Below, piece after piece: positions 1-9,215 of a stretch of DNA of 64,000 nucleotides (the first letter of the stretch is position 1; each line of letters begins with the position of its first letter). A program made the translations under genes and the position numbers. Under the pieces are notes generated by a model. It had not been told where the DNA came from. It was given only the letters and a program-made list of their open reading frames with translations, and did no database searches. This DNA is from an uncultured Desulfovibrio sp. (GTDB lineage Bacteria > Desulfobacterota > Desulfovibrionia > Desulfovibrionales > Desulfovibrionaceae): positions 23,650 through 87,649 of the forward strand of contig UQJT01000009.1 of the NCBI GenBank assembly GCA_900541395.1, written 5' to 3'.

Positions 1-67
1 GACGGGGGCGGAGCCCATAGTTACTTTAAGCTTCAAGCGCGGCGCGCACGCCGCCGGGAGGGCGTTG

Positions 68-553
68 ATGAAGCTGAAGATCGGCGAACTGGCCAAAAAG
101 TCGGGCTGCCCGGTGGTCACCATCCGGTATTACGAAAAGGAGGGCCTGTTGCCTGAACCGGATCGCAGCGGCTCCAATTACCGTTTGTACGACGAAGCGG
201 ACATGGAGCGCCTGCGCTTCATCCGGCATTGCCGCCGCCACGGCATGAAACTGGCCGAAATCCGCGAGCTTTTGGCCTTCAGGGATCATCCCACCCGCAG
301 TTGCGACTGGATCAATACTCTTGTGCAACGGCATATCGACAACGTGGAGGCGCAGATCGCCTCCCTGACTCAGCTCAAGGCTCAGCTCGAGCAGCTTTTG
401 CACGCCTGTTCCGGGGGCAGCGCCGGGCGCTGCGGCATTTTGGAAAGTTTGAGCGCGCCTTGCCCTTACTGCGAGGATCTGCGCTGCCGCGAAACGCCTC
501 CGGAACCGGACAGGCCGGTCGGGCGGGGCAAGGGCCTTTTCAAAAAATCCTGA
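68..553 (+). CDS. MerR-family regulator, CadR/PbrR heavy-metal type
   Basis: A 161-residue protein with an N-terminal MerR winged helix (residues 1-70, starting KIGELAKKSG, then TIRYYEKEGLLPEP), a coiled-coil dimer helix (about 80-113) and a Cys-rich tail. Cys79, Cys114 and Cys122 match the spacing of the metal-sensing triad known in CadR/PbrR regulators; the tail adds Cys132, Cys135 and Cys140. Such proteins bind and untwist promoters of metal efflux genes when Cd/Pb/Zn is bound. The ATG at 68 is chosen because GGGAGGGC lies just upstream; a TTG three bases earlier is possible. No efflux gene is beside it inside the window (one may lie to the left), so the metal and target are inferred from family only. 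Confidence 0.85.
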   Translation: MKLKIGELAKKSGCPVVTIRYYEKEGLLPEPDRSGSNYRLYDEADMERLRFIRHCRRHGMKLAEIRELLAFRDHPTRSCDWINTLVQRHIDNVEAQIASLTQLKAQLEQLLHACSGGSAGRCGILESLSAPCPYCEDLRCRETPPEPDRPVGRGKGLFKKS

Positions 554-604
554 AAACGCGGCGAAGGCGGGAAAAGAGAGACAAGCCCGGAACCGGGCGG
601 CCAA

Positions 605-1732
605 TCAGACGTCGAGTTCCGGGGGCATGGCCTGAAGCGCATGGGGCGCGGCGACGGCGGCGGTTTCAGGGTCGGCGAAGTGCAGGGCGATATCGCGGAA
701 GCTGTCCTTGACCGCCGCGAAGCAGTTGACCACGTTGGGATCGAACTGGGTGCCGCTGCCCGCCATGATGATGGACGCCACTTCATCGTGGGGCAGAGCG
801 GGCTTGTACACCCGTTTGCTGGTCAGGGCGTCGTACACGTCGGCCACGGCCATGAGCCGGGCCGACAGGGGAATCTGTTCGCCCCTGAGCCCCTGCGGGT
901 AGCCCTTGCCGTCCCATCGCTCGTGGTGGCAATAGGCGATCTCGCGCGCGATCTGCAAAAAGGAGTTGCCGCCCAGCTTGCGTTCCGCCGCCTCCAGGGC
1001 ATCGCGGCCGTGGATGGTATGCATCTTCATCAGCTCGAATTCCTCGGGCGTCAGGCGGCCGGGCTTGAGCAGAATCGAGTCGGGCATACTCACTTTGCCC
1101 ACATCGTGCAGGGGCGCGGACAGATACAGCCATTCCACCGTATTTTCGTCCAGCATGGAGGCATAGGCGGGCAGGGTGCGCATGTGTTCGGCCAGGGTGC
1201 GCACATAGTTCTGGGTACGTTTGATGTGACCGCCGGTTTCGGGATCGCGCCATTCGGCCAGGGTGGCCATGGCTTCAATGGTGACTTCCTGGGTAAGGGC
1301 CAGTTGGCGGGTGCGCTCGAGCACCAGGCGGTCCAGTTGATCGCGGTGTTTTTTGAGTTCGAGTTGGTTGCGCACCCGGGTTTTGACCAGGGCGGGCTGG
1401 AAGGGCTTGACGATGTAGTCCATGGCGCCCAGGTCCAGGCCGTGGGCCTCGTTGCCCGAGTCGTTCTGCGAAGTGACGAACAGAATGGGGATGCCGGCTG
1501 TGGCCGGATCTTCCTTAAGGCGACGGCACACCTCGTAACCGTCCATGCCGGGCATGATCACGTCCAGCAAAATGATATCGGGCGGGTTGGGGCCGTGAGC
1601 CAGACGCAGGCAGGAAAGCCCGTCCTTGGCCACTATCAGGGTAAATTCGTCCTTGAGGGCTTCAACCAGAATCCAGATGTTTTCCGGGGCGTCGTCCACG
1701 ATGAGCACCCGGTTGTTGGCGTGGGTTTCCAT
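605..1732 (-). CDS. Response regulator with HD-GYP output (c-di-GMP phosphodiesterase)
   Basis: A 375-residue two-domain regulator. A REC domain (about 7-125) has phospho-acceptor Asp57 in LLDVIMPGMDG and switch Lys109 in VKPF. An HD-GYP domain (about 150-350) has His209-Asp210, the second His pair at 269-270 (HHERWDGKGYP) and GYP at 277-279, all intact, so c-di-GMP hydrolysis is expected. The ATG at 1732 begins METHANNRVLIVDD; the open frame extends farther upstream but only as a high-GC read-through, and REC homology starts here. It is divergent from a second REC/HD-GYP gene at 1988, with 255 bp between. The cognate kinase is not in the window. Confidence 0.9.
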   Translation of the reverse strand: METHANNRVLIVDDAPENIWILVEALKDEFTLIVAKDGLSCLRLAHGPNPPDIILLDVIMPGMDGYEVCRRLKEDPATAGIPILFVTSQNDSGNEAHGLDLGAMDYIVKPFQPALVKTRVRNQLELKKHRDQLDRLVLERTRQLALTQEVTIEAMATLAEWRDPETGGHIKRTQNYVRTLAEHMRTLPAYASMLDENTVEWLYLSAPLHDVGKVSMPDSILLKPGRLTPEEFELMKMHTIHGRDALEAAERKLGGNSFLQIAREIAYCHHERWDGKGYPQGLRGEQIPLSARLMAVADVYDALTSKRVYKPALPHDEVASIIMAGSGTQFDPNVVNCFAAVKDSFRDIALHFADPETAAVAAPHALQAMPPELDV

Positions 1733-1987
1733 GCTGTCTCTCGAAGGTGTTTCCCGTTCCACGCGGTTATCCGGATCGGGTCGTGGAGCGCTTGTATTTA
1801 TATAATGAAGGGCAAGAGCGACGCAAGCGGGAGCGCCGACCGCGTATACGCTTCCCTGAGGATTATTTTTGTGGTATTTGTCATGACATAATGAACGCGA
1901 GGATGGAGCAAGCGACGCGAGGCCGGCCGCCGCGCGCCGCCCTTTGCACGGGGGGCCACGCTTGAAGCCGATCTCAGGCCGGAGAAT

Positions 1988-3037
1988 ATGAAGCGCCGCA
2001 TCGCCATTATCGACGACAGCCGCGCCAAGCGCGCCGCTTTGGCTTATGTGCTGCGGGATTCTTTCGACATCTCCGCCTACGGATCGGGCCGGGAGGCCCT
2101 GCCCGATCTGCTGCGATGCCCGCCCGATCTTATCCTGCTGGATATCGAGATGCCCGAGGAAGACGGGTTTTGCGTTATCCGCAACATCAAGGCGCAACCC
2201 ACGTTGCGCGACATCCCGGTCATTTTCATCACCAGCGTGGATGATCGCCACGTGGAGGCCGAAGGGCTGCGGCTAGGGGCCGTGGACTTCATCAGCCGGA
2301 ATTTCGTGCCCGAAACCATCCTGGCCAGGGTCAACGTGCACCTGGAGCTTCAGGCTTACCGTCGCAGTCTCGAAGACGCCGTTCGGGAAAAGACCCGTAT
2401 GGTGGAAAAGTTGCAGGACAGCATCGTCATCACTCTGTCCGACCTGGTGGAATGCCGCGACGTCGCCACCTCGGGTCATGCCCGGCGCACCATATCCTAT
2501 GTGGAAATTCTGTGCCGGGAACTGGCGGCGCGCGGGATGTACGCCGATCTGCTGACCCCGGAAACCATCGAAGTTTTCATGCGCGCCGCGCCCCTGCACG
2601 ACATAGGCAAGGTAGGCATCGACGACGCCATTTTGAACAAGCCCGGCCGCCTGAACGACCTGGAATTCGACGCCATGCGCCACCATACGCTGCTGGGCGC
2701 GCGGGCCATCCAGCGGGCCATCGACCAGATGGGCGCGCCCACGTTTCTGGATGTGGTGAAAGAAATGACGCTGTACCACCACGAGCGTTGGGACGGCATG
2801 GGATATCCCTTCGGCCTGCAGGGCGAGGAAATTCCTCTCTGCGCCCGGATTATGGCCGTGGCCGACGTGTACGACGCCCTGATCAGCGAGCGTCCCTACA
2901 AGCCTCCCCTGTCGCAGGAACAGGTCGTGGCGATCATGGCCGGGGAGCGGGGCCGCCAGTTCGATCCGGCCATCATGGATGTGTTTTTGAGCATTCACGA
3001 AAAGTTCGCGGCCGTCGCGGCCGAAACCGAACGCTAG
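1988..3037 (+). CDS. Response regulator with HD-GYP output, atypical receiver
   Basis: A 349-residue paralogue of the gene at 605-1732. The REC domain has the acidic pair Asp9-Asp10 and phospho-acceptor Asp52 (LLDIEMPEEDG), but where receivers normally carry an invariant Lys-Pro (KPF) this one reads SRNF, with Arg104 in place of Lys. The HD-GYP domain is complete: His204-Asp205, HHE at 264-266 and GYP at 272-274. Family knowledge says HD-GYP proteins hydrolyse c-di-GMP. The receiver substitution suggests altered phospho-switching, which is inference. The upstream 255 bp is shared with the divergent gene; the short spacer downstream (3038-3248) holds no gene. Confidence 0.9.
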   Translation: MKRRIAIIDDSRAKRAALAYVLRDSFDISAYGSGREALPDLLRCPPDLILLDIEMPEEDGFCVIRNIKAQPTLRDIPVIFITSVDDRHVEAEGLRLGAVDFISRNFVPETILARVNVHLELQAYRRSLEDAVREKTRMVEKLQDSIVITLSDLVECRDVATSGHARRTISYVEILCRELAARGMYADLLTPETIEVFMRAAPLHDIGKVGIDDAILNKPGRLNDLEFDAMRHHTLLGARAIQRAIDQMGAPTFLDVVKEMTLYHHERWDGMGYPFGLQGEEIPLCARIMAVADVYDALISERPYKPPLSQEQVVAIMAGERGRQFDPAIMDVFLSIHEKFAAVAAETER

Positions 3038-3248
3038 ATATTTTGCATTTGAAAGCATCCGCCAGCCAGGACTCCATGTTCCGGCCCGCAGGTTTCACGC
3101 CTGAAGCCGGAGCTATACGCCGCAAGTGAATGCGGCCTGCTTTTTGCGGCAAAACTGGGCAGCGCGGCGGAAGGGCTGGTCAGACGTGTCTGCGTCGAAC
3201 TGGAGAGAGGAACGGACGCCGCCCCCGGAGGTTTCGCCCGAGACGCAT

Positions 3249-4763
3249 CTACTTTTCTCTGGGCATGGGCAGGCCGAGATTCCGCATTCTCGCGCGCAGC
3301 GTGGTGTAGTGGATGCCGAGCAGTTCCGTGACGCCGTTCTCCCCGGTCAGCTTGCCGCCGCATTTCGCCAGAGCCGCCCTGACGTAACGATCTTCCATTT
3401 CCGCAAGAGTCGGCCATCCTGCCGTTACCTCGCTCAAGGCATCCCCGACGCCGCCTTCCCGCGGTTCTTCTCCGTCGATTTCAAAATGGAGCGCTCCGCT
3501 CCGGCCCCGGGCAAGGATCATGGCCCGCTCCACCACATGCTCCAGTTCCCGCACATTGCCCGGCCAGTCATGGGCATACAGCCGCGCCAGCTCCCCGTCG
3601 GGAACGCGCACCGTTTCGGAAAGCTCGAACTGTCTGGATTTCGTATGCAGAAAATGACGCAGCAGAGTCGGGATATCCTCCTTGCGTTCCCGGAGGGGCG
3701 GCACTCTGATGGGAAATACGCTGAGTCGATACCATAAGTCCTTGCGAAAACTCCCTTCCCTGACCTTTTGCCGCAGATCGGCATGAGTTGAGGCTATGAC
3801 CCGAACATCCAGCTGTATGGACCGGGCATTTCCCACCCTGGATATGCAGCCGCTTTCCAGCACGCGCAGCAGGCGCACCTGAGCGGGAAGCGACATTTCC
3901 CCTATTTCATCCAGGACTATCGTTCCCCCCTGAGCCGCTTCAAAATATCCGCTCCGGACGTTCACCGCGCCCGTAAACGCCCCCTTCTCATGCCCGAAAA
4001 GCTCACTGTCCAGCAGCGTTTCAGGAATGGCTCCGCAGTTGACCTTGACCAGCGGGCCTTCCCTGCGCGGGGAAAGTTCATGAATCGCATCAGCCACCGA
4101 CTCCTTGCCCGCTCCCGTTTCTCCCATGATAAGAACGGTGCTGGCGCAGGGGGCAACCTGCTCCACCAGGTTGCGCACGGAGGTCAGGCCCGAGCAGACG
4201 AACAGCTTGTCCCGCCCCGACGTCAGGGAACGATGCACAGGCATGGCCGGGAGGTTCGCGGACAGATCGCGGGCCAGCTCTTCCACAAAACCGCCGGTGA
4301 CAATGCGCAGATCCGTCAGATCGTCCCGCGCAAAGGCATTGTATTCATCCGACCAGAAATTGATGACAAAGATATAAGCTTCGTTGCGGCAGACAGGCAG
4401 ACGTGCCAGCGAGTGATGCCTCAGAAAGGGGAGGCTTTCCGCAGCGGGGTTCCCCCGCGTGTGTTCTTTTTTGTACGGATCAAGGTTTGCCACGATCAAC
4501 GGCTCCTCAAGGCGTTCCCACAGCAGAAGCGGCAGCTCGCGCCCTTCTCGCCGCATCATGACCGGCCTGGATTCCAGAGTATCAACCATGGTGATCACAT
4601 TGGCGTGATCGGCAGGAATATACAGACCGTTGATACGCGCCACGGGAAGATGCCCTTCAAGAAATTCCCGCAGGCACGCGAACGCCTGATACAGACCGCG
4701 CGTACGGTAGATAAGCTGAAAAGACAGGGCGCTGGCCCGCAGGGCATCGTCGTCGAATTTCAT
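3249..4763 (-). CDS. Sigma-54-dependent transcriptional activator (NtrC/PrpR class, no receiver)
   Basis: A 504-residue bacterial enhancer-binding protein. The N-terminal about 190 residues look like a GAF-type sensory region without a receiver. The AAA+ core has Walker A GETGAGKE (214-221), the sigma-54 contact loop GAFTGA (261-266), Walker B region LDEIGEM (284-290) and a WPGNVREL motif. A Fis-type HTH ends the protein (about 455-504, [15 protein letters not shown]). The start at 4763 (MKFDDD) has GAGGA just upstream. It is transcribed divergently from 4967, and a textbook sigma-54 promoter lies in the 204-bp gap, so it very likely activates the ferredoxin/flavoenzyme genes, perhaps on binding the pathway substrate through its N-terminal domain. 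Confidence 0.93.
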   Translation of the reverse strand: MKFDDDALRASALSFQLIYRTRGLYQAFACLREFLEGHLPVARINGLYIPADHANVITMVDTLESRPVMMRREGRELPLLLWERLEEPLIVANLDPYKKEHTRGNPAAESLPFLRHHSLARLPVCRNEAYIFVINFWSDEYNAFARDDLTDLRIVTGGFVEELARDLSANLPAMPVHRSLTSGRDKLFVCSGLTSVRNLVEQVAPCASTVLIMGETGAGKESVADAIHELSPRREGPLVKVNCGAIPETLLDSELFGHEKGAFTGAVNVRSGYFEAAQGGTIVLDEIGEMSLPAQVRLLRVLESGCISRVGNARSIQLDVRVIASTHADLRQKVREGSFRKDLWYRLSVFPIRVPPLRERKEDIPTLLRHFLHTKSRQFELSETVRVPDGELARLYAHDWPGNVRELEHVVERAMILARGRSGALHFEIDGEEPREGGVGDALSEVTAGWPTLAEMEDRYVRAALAKCGGKLTGENGVTELLGIHYTTLRARMRNLGLPMPREK

Positions 4764-4797
4764 GCTGTCCTCACAAGGTGAAGGAGGCCGGGGAGTT

Positions 4798-4810
4798 TTT
4801 TGCAAAATGC
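4798..4810. promoter_or_regulatory. Candidate upstream activator sites for the sigma-54 regulator
   Basis: A perfect palindrome TTTTGCAAAA spans 4798-4807 and its half TGCA recurs immediately (ATGCAAAA to 4814). A related half-site ATTTGCACAAT lies near 4843. These sit about 50-100 bp upstream of the -24/-12 element, the usual distance for enhancer-binding-protein sites. Assignment to the adjacent activator is inference. Confidence 0.4.
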
Positions 4811-4888
4811 AAAAATAATTATTATGATTTCACAAATATCATATTTGCACAATATATGTATCACGCTGTATTATATTATAATTCTTTA

Positions 4889-4904
4889 TGGCACAAAACT
4901 TGCT
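4889..4904 (+). promoter_or_regulatory. Sigma-54 (-24/-12) promoter
   Basis: TGGCAC-N5-TTGCT is read at 4889-4904, matching the RpoN consensus TGGCAC-N5-TTGCW at every defined position. Transcription should start near 4915, giving a leader of about 50 nt before the ATG at 4967. An activator gene with GAFTGA is divergent next door. Confidence 0.9.
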
Positions 4905-4966
4905 TTTCCTTCCGTGAATTTCACTCTCAGCATATGCGTCCCCTGCGGGACCTGAAGGAGAAGGAC

Positions 4967-5200
4967 ATGCCTCCGGTCATAAACCAGGAACTGTGCACAG
5001 GCTGCGGAACATGCGCCGATATCTGCCCCATGAACGTGTTTGAACACGATTCCCCCCGGACTGCGCCCCGGATCGTTTATGGCGAAGAGTGCTGGCACTG
5101 CAACGCCTGTGTGCTGGACTGCCCGAAAAAGGCGGTAACGCTCCGTATTCCCCTCAACTATATGCTGCTCCATGTGGATGCATCCCAGTTCAAGGAGTAA
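4967..5200 (+). CDS. Small 2x[4Fe-4S] ferredoxin, AprB-like
   Basis: A 77-residue protein with two cluster motifs: CTGCGTCADICP (about residues 9-20) and CWHCNACVLDCP (about 41-52). Size and layout fit the electron-transfer half of an APS-reductase-like pair but lack AprB's long C-terminal tail. It should carry two [4Fe-4S] clusters and pass electrons to the flavoprotein that begins 3 bp downstream. The ATG at 4967 has GAAGGAGAAGG upstream; in-frame codons further 5' overlap the sigma-54 promoter and are rejected. First gene of the sigma-54 transcript. Confidence 0.9.
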   Translation: MPPVINQELCTGCGTCADICPMNVFEHDSPRTAPRIVYGEECWHCNACVLDCPKKAVTLRIPLNYMLLHVDASQFKE

Positions 5201-5203
5201 ATC

Positions 5204-6889
5204 ATGATGACGCTGAAACACGTGCTCGAAACGGATGTTCTGGTGGTGGGAGGAGGCATAGGCGGCCTGTGCGCGGCCATTTCCGCCGCGCAGGGCGGCG
5301 CGCGGGTCACGGTTCTGGAGAAGGCCGACAGCAGGCGCAGCGGTTCCGGCGCGACCGGCAACGATCATTTCACCTGTTATTATCCCAAGGCGCACGGCAA
5401 TGACATCGGCGTCATTCTCAAGGAGCTGCTGGACAGCATGCTGGGCCTCTGCCACGACACAAACCTTTCCGTGCGTTTTCTGGAGCGCTCCATCGGCATT
5501 GCCGACAAATGGCACGAATGGGGCATCAACATGAAGCCCTTCGGCGATGATTATGTATTCATGGGGCATGCCTTCCCCAACCGGCCGCGCATCTTCCTCA
5601 AGTATGACGGCCACAACCAGAAGCAGGCACTCACCACGCAGGCCAAAAAGGCCGGGGCGAAAATTCTCAACCATCATCCCGTGCTGGATCTGCTCCGCAA
5701 CGCGGACGGCATTACCGGCGCGCTTGCCCTGGACATGAGCGAAAGGGAGCCGTCCTATGTCGTCGTCCGCGCGAAAAAGGTCATCCTCGCCACAGGTGCG
5801 GCCTCACGGCTCTACCCTCCGGCCGGAACACCGGGGTGGCTGTTCAATACGGCCTTCTGTCCGTCCTGCACGGGCGCGGCGCAGGCCCAGGGCTGGCGTA
5901 TCGGCGCGAAGCTGGTGAACATGGAACTGCCCAACCGTCATGCCGGGCCGAAATATTTTTCCAGGGCGGGCAAGAGCACATGGATCGGTGTGTACCGGTA
6001 TCCCGACGGCAGGCTGCTCGGCCCCTTTGTCACCCGGGCCACGCGGGAGGTGGGCGACATCACCTGCGACGTATGGAACTCCGCCTACACCGATGTTGTC
6101 ATGAACGGAACCGGCCCGGCCTATATTGACTGTTCCGGCACCAGCCCGGACGACATGAAATTCATGCGGGCGGGCATGATCAGCGAAGGGCTCGGCGCAC
6201 TGCTCGACCACATGGACGACAAGGGGATCGATCCATCCCGGCACGGCGTGGAATTCATGCAGTATGAGCCGCATCTCATCGGGCGGGGGCTGGAAATCGA
6301 CATCAACGGAGAAACCTCCATCCCCGGCCTGTACGCCGCCGGGGACATGGTGGGCAACTTCCGTTCCGATATTTCCGGCGCGGCCGTGTGGGGCTGGATG
6401 GAGGGCGAACATGCGGCGGCGAATCTCGGAGCCGGCGCCTTTGACGAGGCGGAAAAATCCGACCGGGCGAAAGAACGGATGGCCTGGTACAATACATTCA
6501 TGACGCGGCCCTCCGGCGCGCACTGGAAGGAAGCGGCCCTCGGCCTTCAGCAAATCATGGGAGACTATGCCGCCGCCGGGCCGTACCGCGTGCGCTCGGA
6601 AACGCTGCTTGACGCGGGTCTGAAATATCTGGGAGACCTGCGCCGCGACGCCGAAGCCTCGGTAAGGGCGGCCAACGCCCACGAACTGCTGCGCACCGTG
6701 GAGGCCTTCGAGCTCATGGACAACGGCGAAGCAATCATGCACGCCGCGCGCGAACGCAGGGAAAGCCGGGGCATGCACCTGCGCTCCGACTACACCTTCA
6801 CCAATCCTCTCCTGAACGACAAATTCCTTACCGTGCGCAGGGAAAACGGAAGGGTCGTCACGGAGTGGCGGCCGCGCCGCTCCGCATGA
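5204..6889 (+). CDS. FAD-dependent oxidoreductase, AprA / fumarate reductase flavoprotein family
   Basis: A 561-residue flavoprotein. An FAD-binding Rossmann motif VVGGGIGGLCAA lies at about 15-26, followed by an acidic Glu at the end of the second strand (VTVLEK). The late motif GLYAAGDM closes the FAD site and the C-terminus has the family helix signature ending RGMHLRSDY...NPLLNDKFLTV. Family members are APS reductase alpha, succinate dehydrogenase/fumarate reductase A, aspartate oxidase and various enoate or steroid reductases. With its 4Fe-4S partner 3 bp upstream this looks like an AprBA-like electron-input module, but the substrate is not APS by any evidence here. A cytoplasmic location is inferred from absence of a signal peptide. 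Confidence 0.85.
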   Translation: MMTLKHVLETDVLVVGGGIGGLCAAISAAQGGARVTVLEKADSRRSGSGATGNDHFTCYYPKAHGNDIGVILKELLDSMLGLCHDTNLSVRFLERSIGIADKWHEWGINMKPFGDDYVFMGHAFPNRPRIFLKYDGHNQKQALTTQAKKAGAKILNHHPVLDLLRNADGITGALALDMSEREPSYVVVRAKKVILATGAASRLYPPAGTPGWLFNTAFCPSCTGAAQAQGWRIGAKLVNMELPNRHAGPKYFSRAGKSTWIGVYRYPDGRLLGPFVTRATREVGDITCDVWNSAYTDVVMNGTGPAYIDCSGTSPDDMKFMRAGMISEGLGALLDHMDDKGIDPSRHGVEFMQYEPHLIGRGLEIDINGETSIPGLYAAGDMVGNFRSDISGAAVWGWMEGEHAAANLGAGAFDEAEKSDRAKERMAWYNTFMTRPSGAHWKEAALGLQQIMGDYAAAGPYRVRSETLLDAGLKYLGDLRRDAEASVRAANAHELLRTVEAFELMDNGEAIMHAARERRESRGMHLRSDYTFTNPLLNDKFLTVRRENGRVVTEWRPRRSA

Positions 6890-6955
6890 CGCGGCGCAAT
6901 CCCTCCGGCCCGTCCCTTCGGGCGGGCCGCTCCCCTCTGCATACCCGGAGACATC

Positions 6956-8884
6956 ATGACACTGGAAAAACTGCTTGCACCAGGACGTATCGGCAGCATG
7001 GAGCTGGACAACCGCCTTGTCTTCGCGCCCATCGCCGCGCGCGGAGCCGGGCCGGAAGGCACGCTCAGCCCGGCGCTGGCCCGTTTTTATGAGGAGCGGG
7101 CAAAGGGAGGCATGGGGCTGGTCATCATGGGGCACACCTACTGCTGGAGGGAAGAGCAGACCGACGGCTCCACGGGGCTGTGGTGCGACGCGCATATTCC
7201 TCCTCTGGCGGAGCTGGTGCGCCGGATGCACGCCTGCGGGCCAAGGGTTGCCGTGGAACTCGGCGGGCGCGGCACCAGAAGACCGGATGGCCATTCCATC
7301 GCTCCTTCGCCCGTTCGATTTGCCTTTGAACCCGAGCCTCCGAGAGAAATACCGGTCGAAATGATCGAGTATTTTGTGGAGTGCTACGGACAGGCCGCCC
7401 GCCGCGCACGGGAAGCGGGATTTGACGCCGTGGAAATCCACGCCGCGCACGGCAAGCTGGTCAGCCTTTTTCTCTCCGCGTACAGCAACCGGCGCAGTGA
7501 TGCCTATGGCGGCACGCTGGAAAAGCGTACGCTCTTTCCCCGCCAGATCGTGGCGGCTATCCGCAGACAGGCGGGAGAAGACTTCCCCATCATCTTCCGC
7601 TTCAGCGCGGACGACATGGTTGAAGGCGGCAATACCGCCGCCGACGGGCTGGAGATCGCCCGGATCATGAGCAGGGCCGGGGTCGATGCCTTTGAGTGTT
7701 CCGCCGGAAATCAGGAAAAGGGCTGGAACACTTCATTCAATTATTTCTTTCCCAAGAACTGTATTGCCCATCTCGCGCGGCCTGTGGGGGACGCGTCGGG
7801 AAAGCCCGTCATCGCCGTGGGCAAAATCAACGATCCCCTTGTGGCGGAGCATCTGCTTGAAGAAGGCGCGGCGGATTTCATCTCTCTGGGACGGCCCTTC
7901 ATCACCGACCCGGAACTGCTCATCAAGGCGAAGGAAGGCCGCCACCGCGAGATCCGGCGCTGCATTTACTGTCTGAACTGCTTCACCTACAAATCCCGCA
8001 AGAATCGCATTCCCACGCCGGGCATCACCTGTACGGTCAACCCCGCCGCCATGCGCGAGGCGGAATTTCCCGCTCCCGAACCGGCTGCGACTCCCAGGCG
8101 CATCATGGTTGTAGGGGGAGGGCTTGCAGGAATGGAAGCTGCTCATACTCTCGCCGGACGCGGACACCATGTGGATCTGTATGAAAAGAGCGCCGAACTC
8201 GGCGGCCAGTGGCTCATAGCGGGCAAGGCGGAGTACAAGTCCGATTTCCGCACTCTTGTCCCCTGGATGCTCAACGCGATGAAACAGACCGGCGTCAACG
8301 TCCATACGGGCGTTGAGGTGGATCGCGGGTTTCTGGAAGCCCAGAGGCCTGATGTGGTCGTATTGGCCACCGGAGCAGCGCCGCGCGGTCTTCCCCCGGT
8401 GGATCGTCCCGCCCACGGCGGCCCTGCCGTGGTACAGGGAATGGATGTGATCATGGATCGCGCTGAAACGGGGGATCGTGTCGTTGTCGTGGGCGGCCGC
8501 TACATCGGAATGGAAGTCGCCATAAAACTGGCGAAGCAGGGCAAGGACGTGTCTTTGCTGGAAGCGCTTGAAATCGGACATGGGGGCATTCCCCGCCTGG
8601 TGGGCATCTACCGCAACGAAATGGTCGCGGCAAAAGTGCGCTTCTACCCCAATTCACCACTTATGCGCCTGAACAGTGAAGGGGTAGATGCGGCGAATAA
8701 CGGCTCCATGCTTACCCTGCCCTGTGATACCGTGGTTCTGGCCATTGGTACGGTTCCGGTCGACGGGCTCGCCAGGGACCTGGACGAACTGGGCATGGAA
8801 TATCACGCCATAGGCGACTGCCGCCAGATCGGCGACGCGCTGTACGCCATCCGTGAAGGGGCTTTGCTCGGCAGAAAGCTCTAG
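6956..8884 (+). CDS. NADH:flavin oxidoreductase, 2,4-dienoyl-CoA reductase / 2-enoate reductase (OYE) family
   Basis: A 642-residue three-part enzyme. An N-terminal OYE TIM barrel (FMN; about 1-330) has the substrate-binding pair His162 and His165 (VEIHAAHGKL). A [4Fe-4S] site is formed by Cys336, Cys339, Cys342 and Cys359. The C-terminal half holds FAD and NAD(P)H Rossmann folds (VVGGGLAGMEAAH near 382; VVVVGGRYIGMEVA near 505). Relatives (FadH, 2-enoate reductase, BaiCD/BaiH) reduce or oxidise C=C bonds conjugated to a carbonyl. It lies 66 bp after the AprA-like gene in the same direction. Its C-terminus aligns end to end with the paralogue at 12686, so the IS remnant abutting its stop has not truncated it. 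Confidence 0.9.
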   Translation: MTLEKLLAPGRIGSMELDNRLVFAPIAARGAGPEGTLSPALARFYEERAKGGMGLVIMGHTYCWREEQTDGSTGLWCDAHIPPLAELVRRMHACGPRVAVELGGRGTRRPDGHSIAPSPVRFAFEPEPPREIPVEMIEYFVECYGQAARRAREAGFDAVEIHAAHGKLVSLFLSAYSNRRSDAYGGTLEKRTLFPRQIVAAIRRQAGEDFPIIFRFSADDMVEGGNTAADGLEIARIMSRAGVDAFECSAGNQEKGWNTSFNYFFPKNCIAHLARPVGDASGKPVIAVGKINDPLVAEHLLEEGAADFISLGRPFITDPELLIKAKEGRHREIRRCIYCLNCFTYKSRKNRIPTPGITCTVNPAAMREAEFPAPEPAATPRRIMVVGGGLAGMEAAHTLAGRGHHVDLYEKSAELGGQWLIAGKAEYKSDFRTLVPWMLNAMKQTGVNVHTGVEVDRGFLEAQRPDVVVLATGAAPRGLPPVDRPAHGGPAVVQGMDVIMDRAETGDRVVVVGGRYIGMEVAIKLAKQGKDVSLLEALEIGHGGIPRLVGIYRNEMVAAKVRFYPNSPLMRLNSEGVDAANNGSMLTLPCDTVVLAIGTVPVDGLARDLDELGMEYHAIGDCRQIGDALYAIREGALLGRKL

Positions 8885-9215
8885 AGTGTGTTCACACTAT
8901 TTAAGAGCTGCAACGATGAGGGCAAAAACGACAAAAGCAAGGTACATGACGTCAAGTTTGCCATATCGGGTAAATACACGCCTGAAATCTTTGAGGCGTC
9001 GAAAAAGTCTCTCAACTTCGTTACGCTTTTTGTACAGTTCCCTGTCATAGTCCCAAGGCTTCAAGCGACGGGAATTGGGGGTACTACAGGGAGATACCCC
9101 GGCTCACGGCAAAGTTGCTGCATGGCGTTGCCTTCGTAGGCTGTATCCATAATAACGCTGCACTTTCCATTCGCAGGGCCAAGAGTGGCGGCGTCGCGCG
9201 GGATCTGCGGTTCTG
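8885..9215 (-). pseudogene. IS5-family transposase remnant (3' end only, frameshifted)
   Basis: Read on the minus strand, 9215 to about 9063 gives a stretch with MDTAYEGNAMQQL and GYLPVVPP, then the frame shifts and 9062 to 8906 continues PWDYDRELYKKRNEVERLF and RVFTRYGKLDVMYLAF, ending in TAA. These are the C-terminal DDE motifs of IS5-family transposases; the Glu in the EVERLF block is the catalytic one. One missing C in the run at the PVVPP codons accounts for the shift. The 5' two thirds are absent. GAGTGTGTTCACACT beside the OYE stop looks like the right terminal repeat, preceded by CTAG, a typical IS5 target. Not mobile. Confidence 0.8.

Noticed and set aside
1733..2251. N-terminal extension of the first HD-GYP regulator
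   Set aside because: The extension is antisense to the second regulator and has no domain; the REC domain starts at the ATG at 1732.
9048..9075. Programmed frameshift of a functional IS5 transposase
   Set aside because: The 5' part of the transposase and the left end are missing, so the element is a fragment whatever the cause of the frame change.
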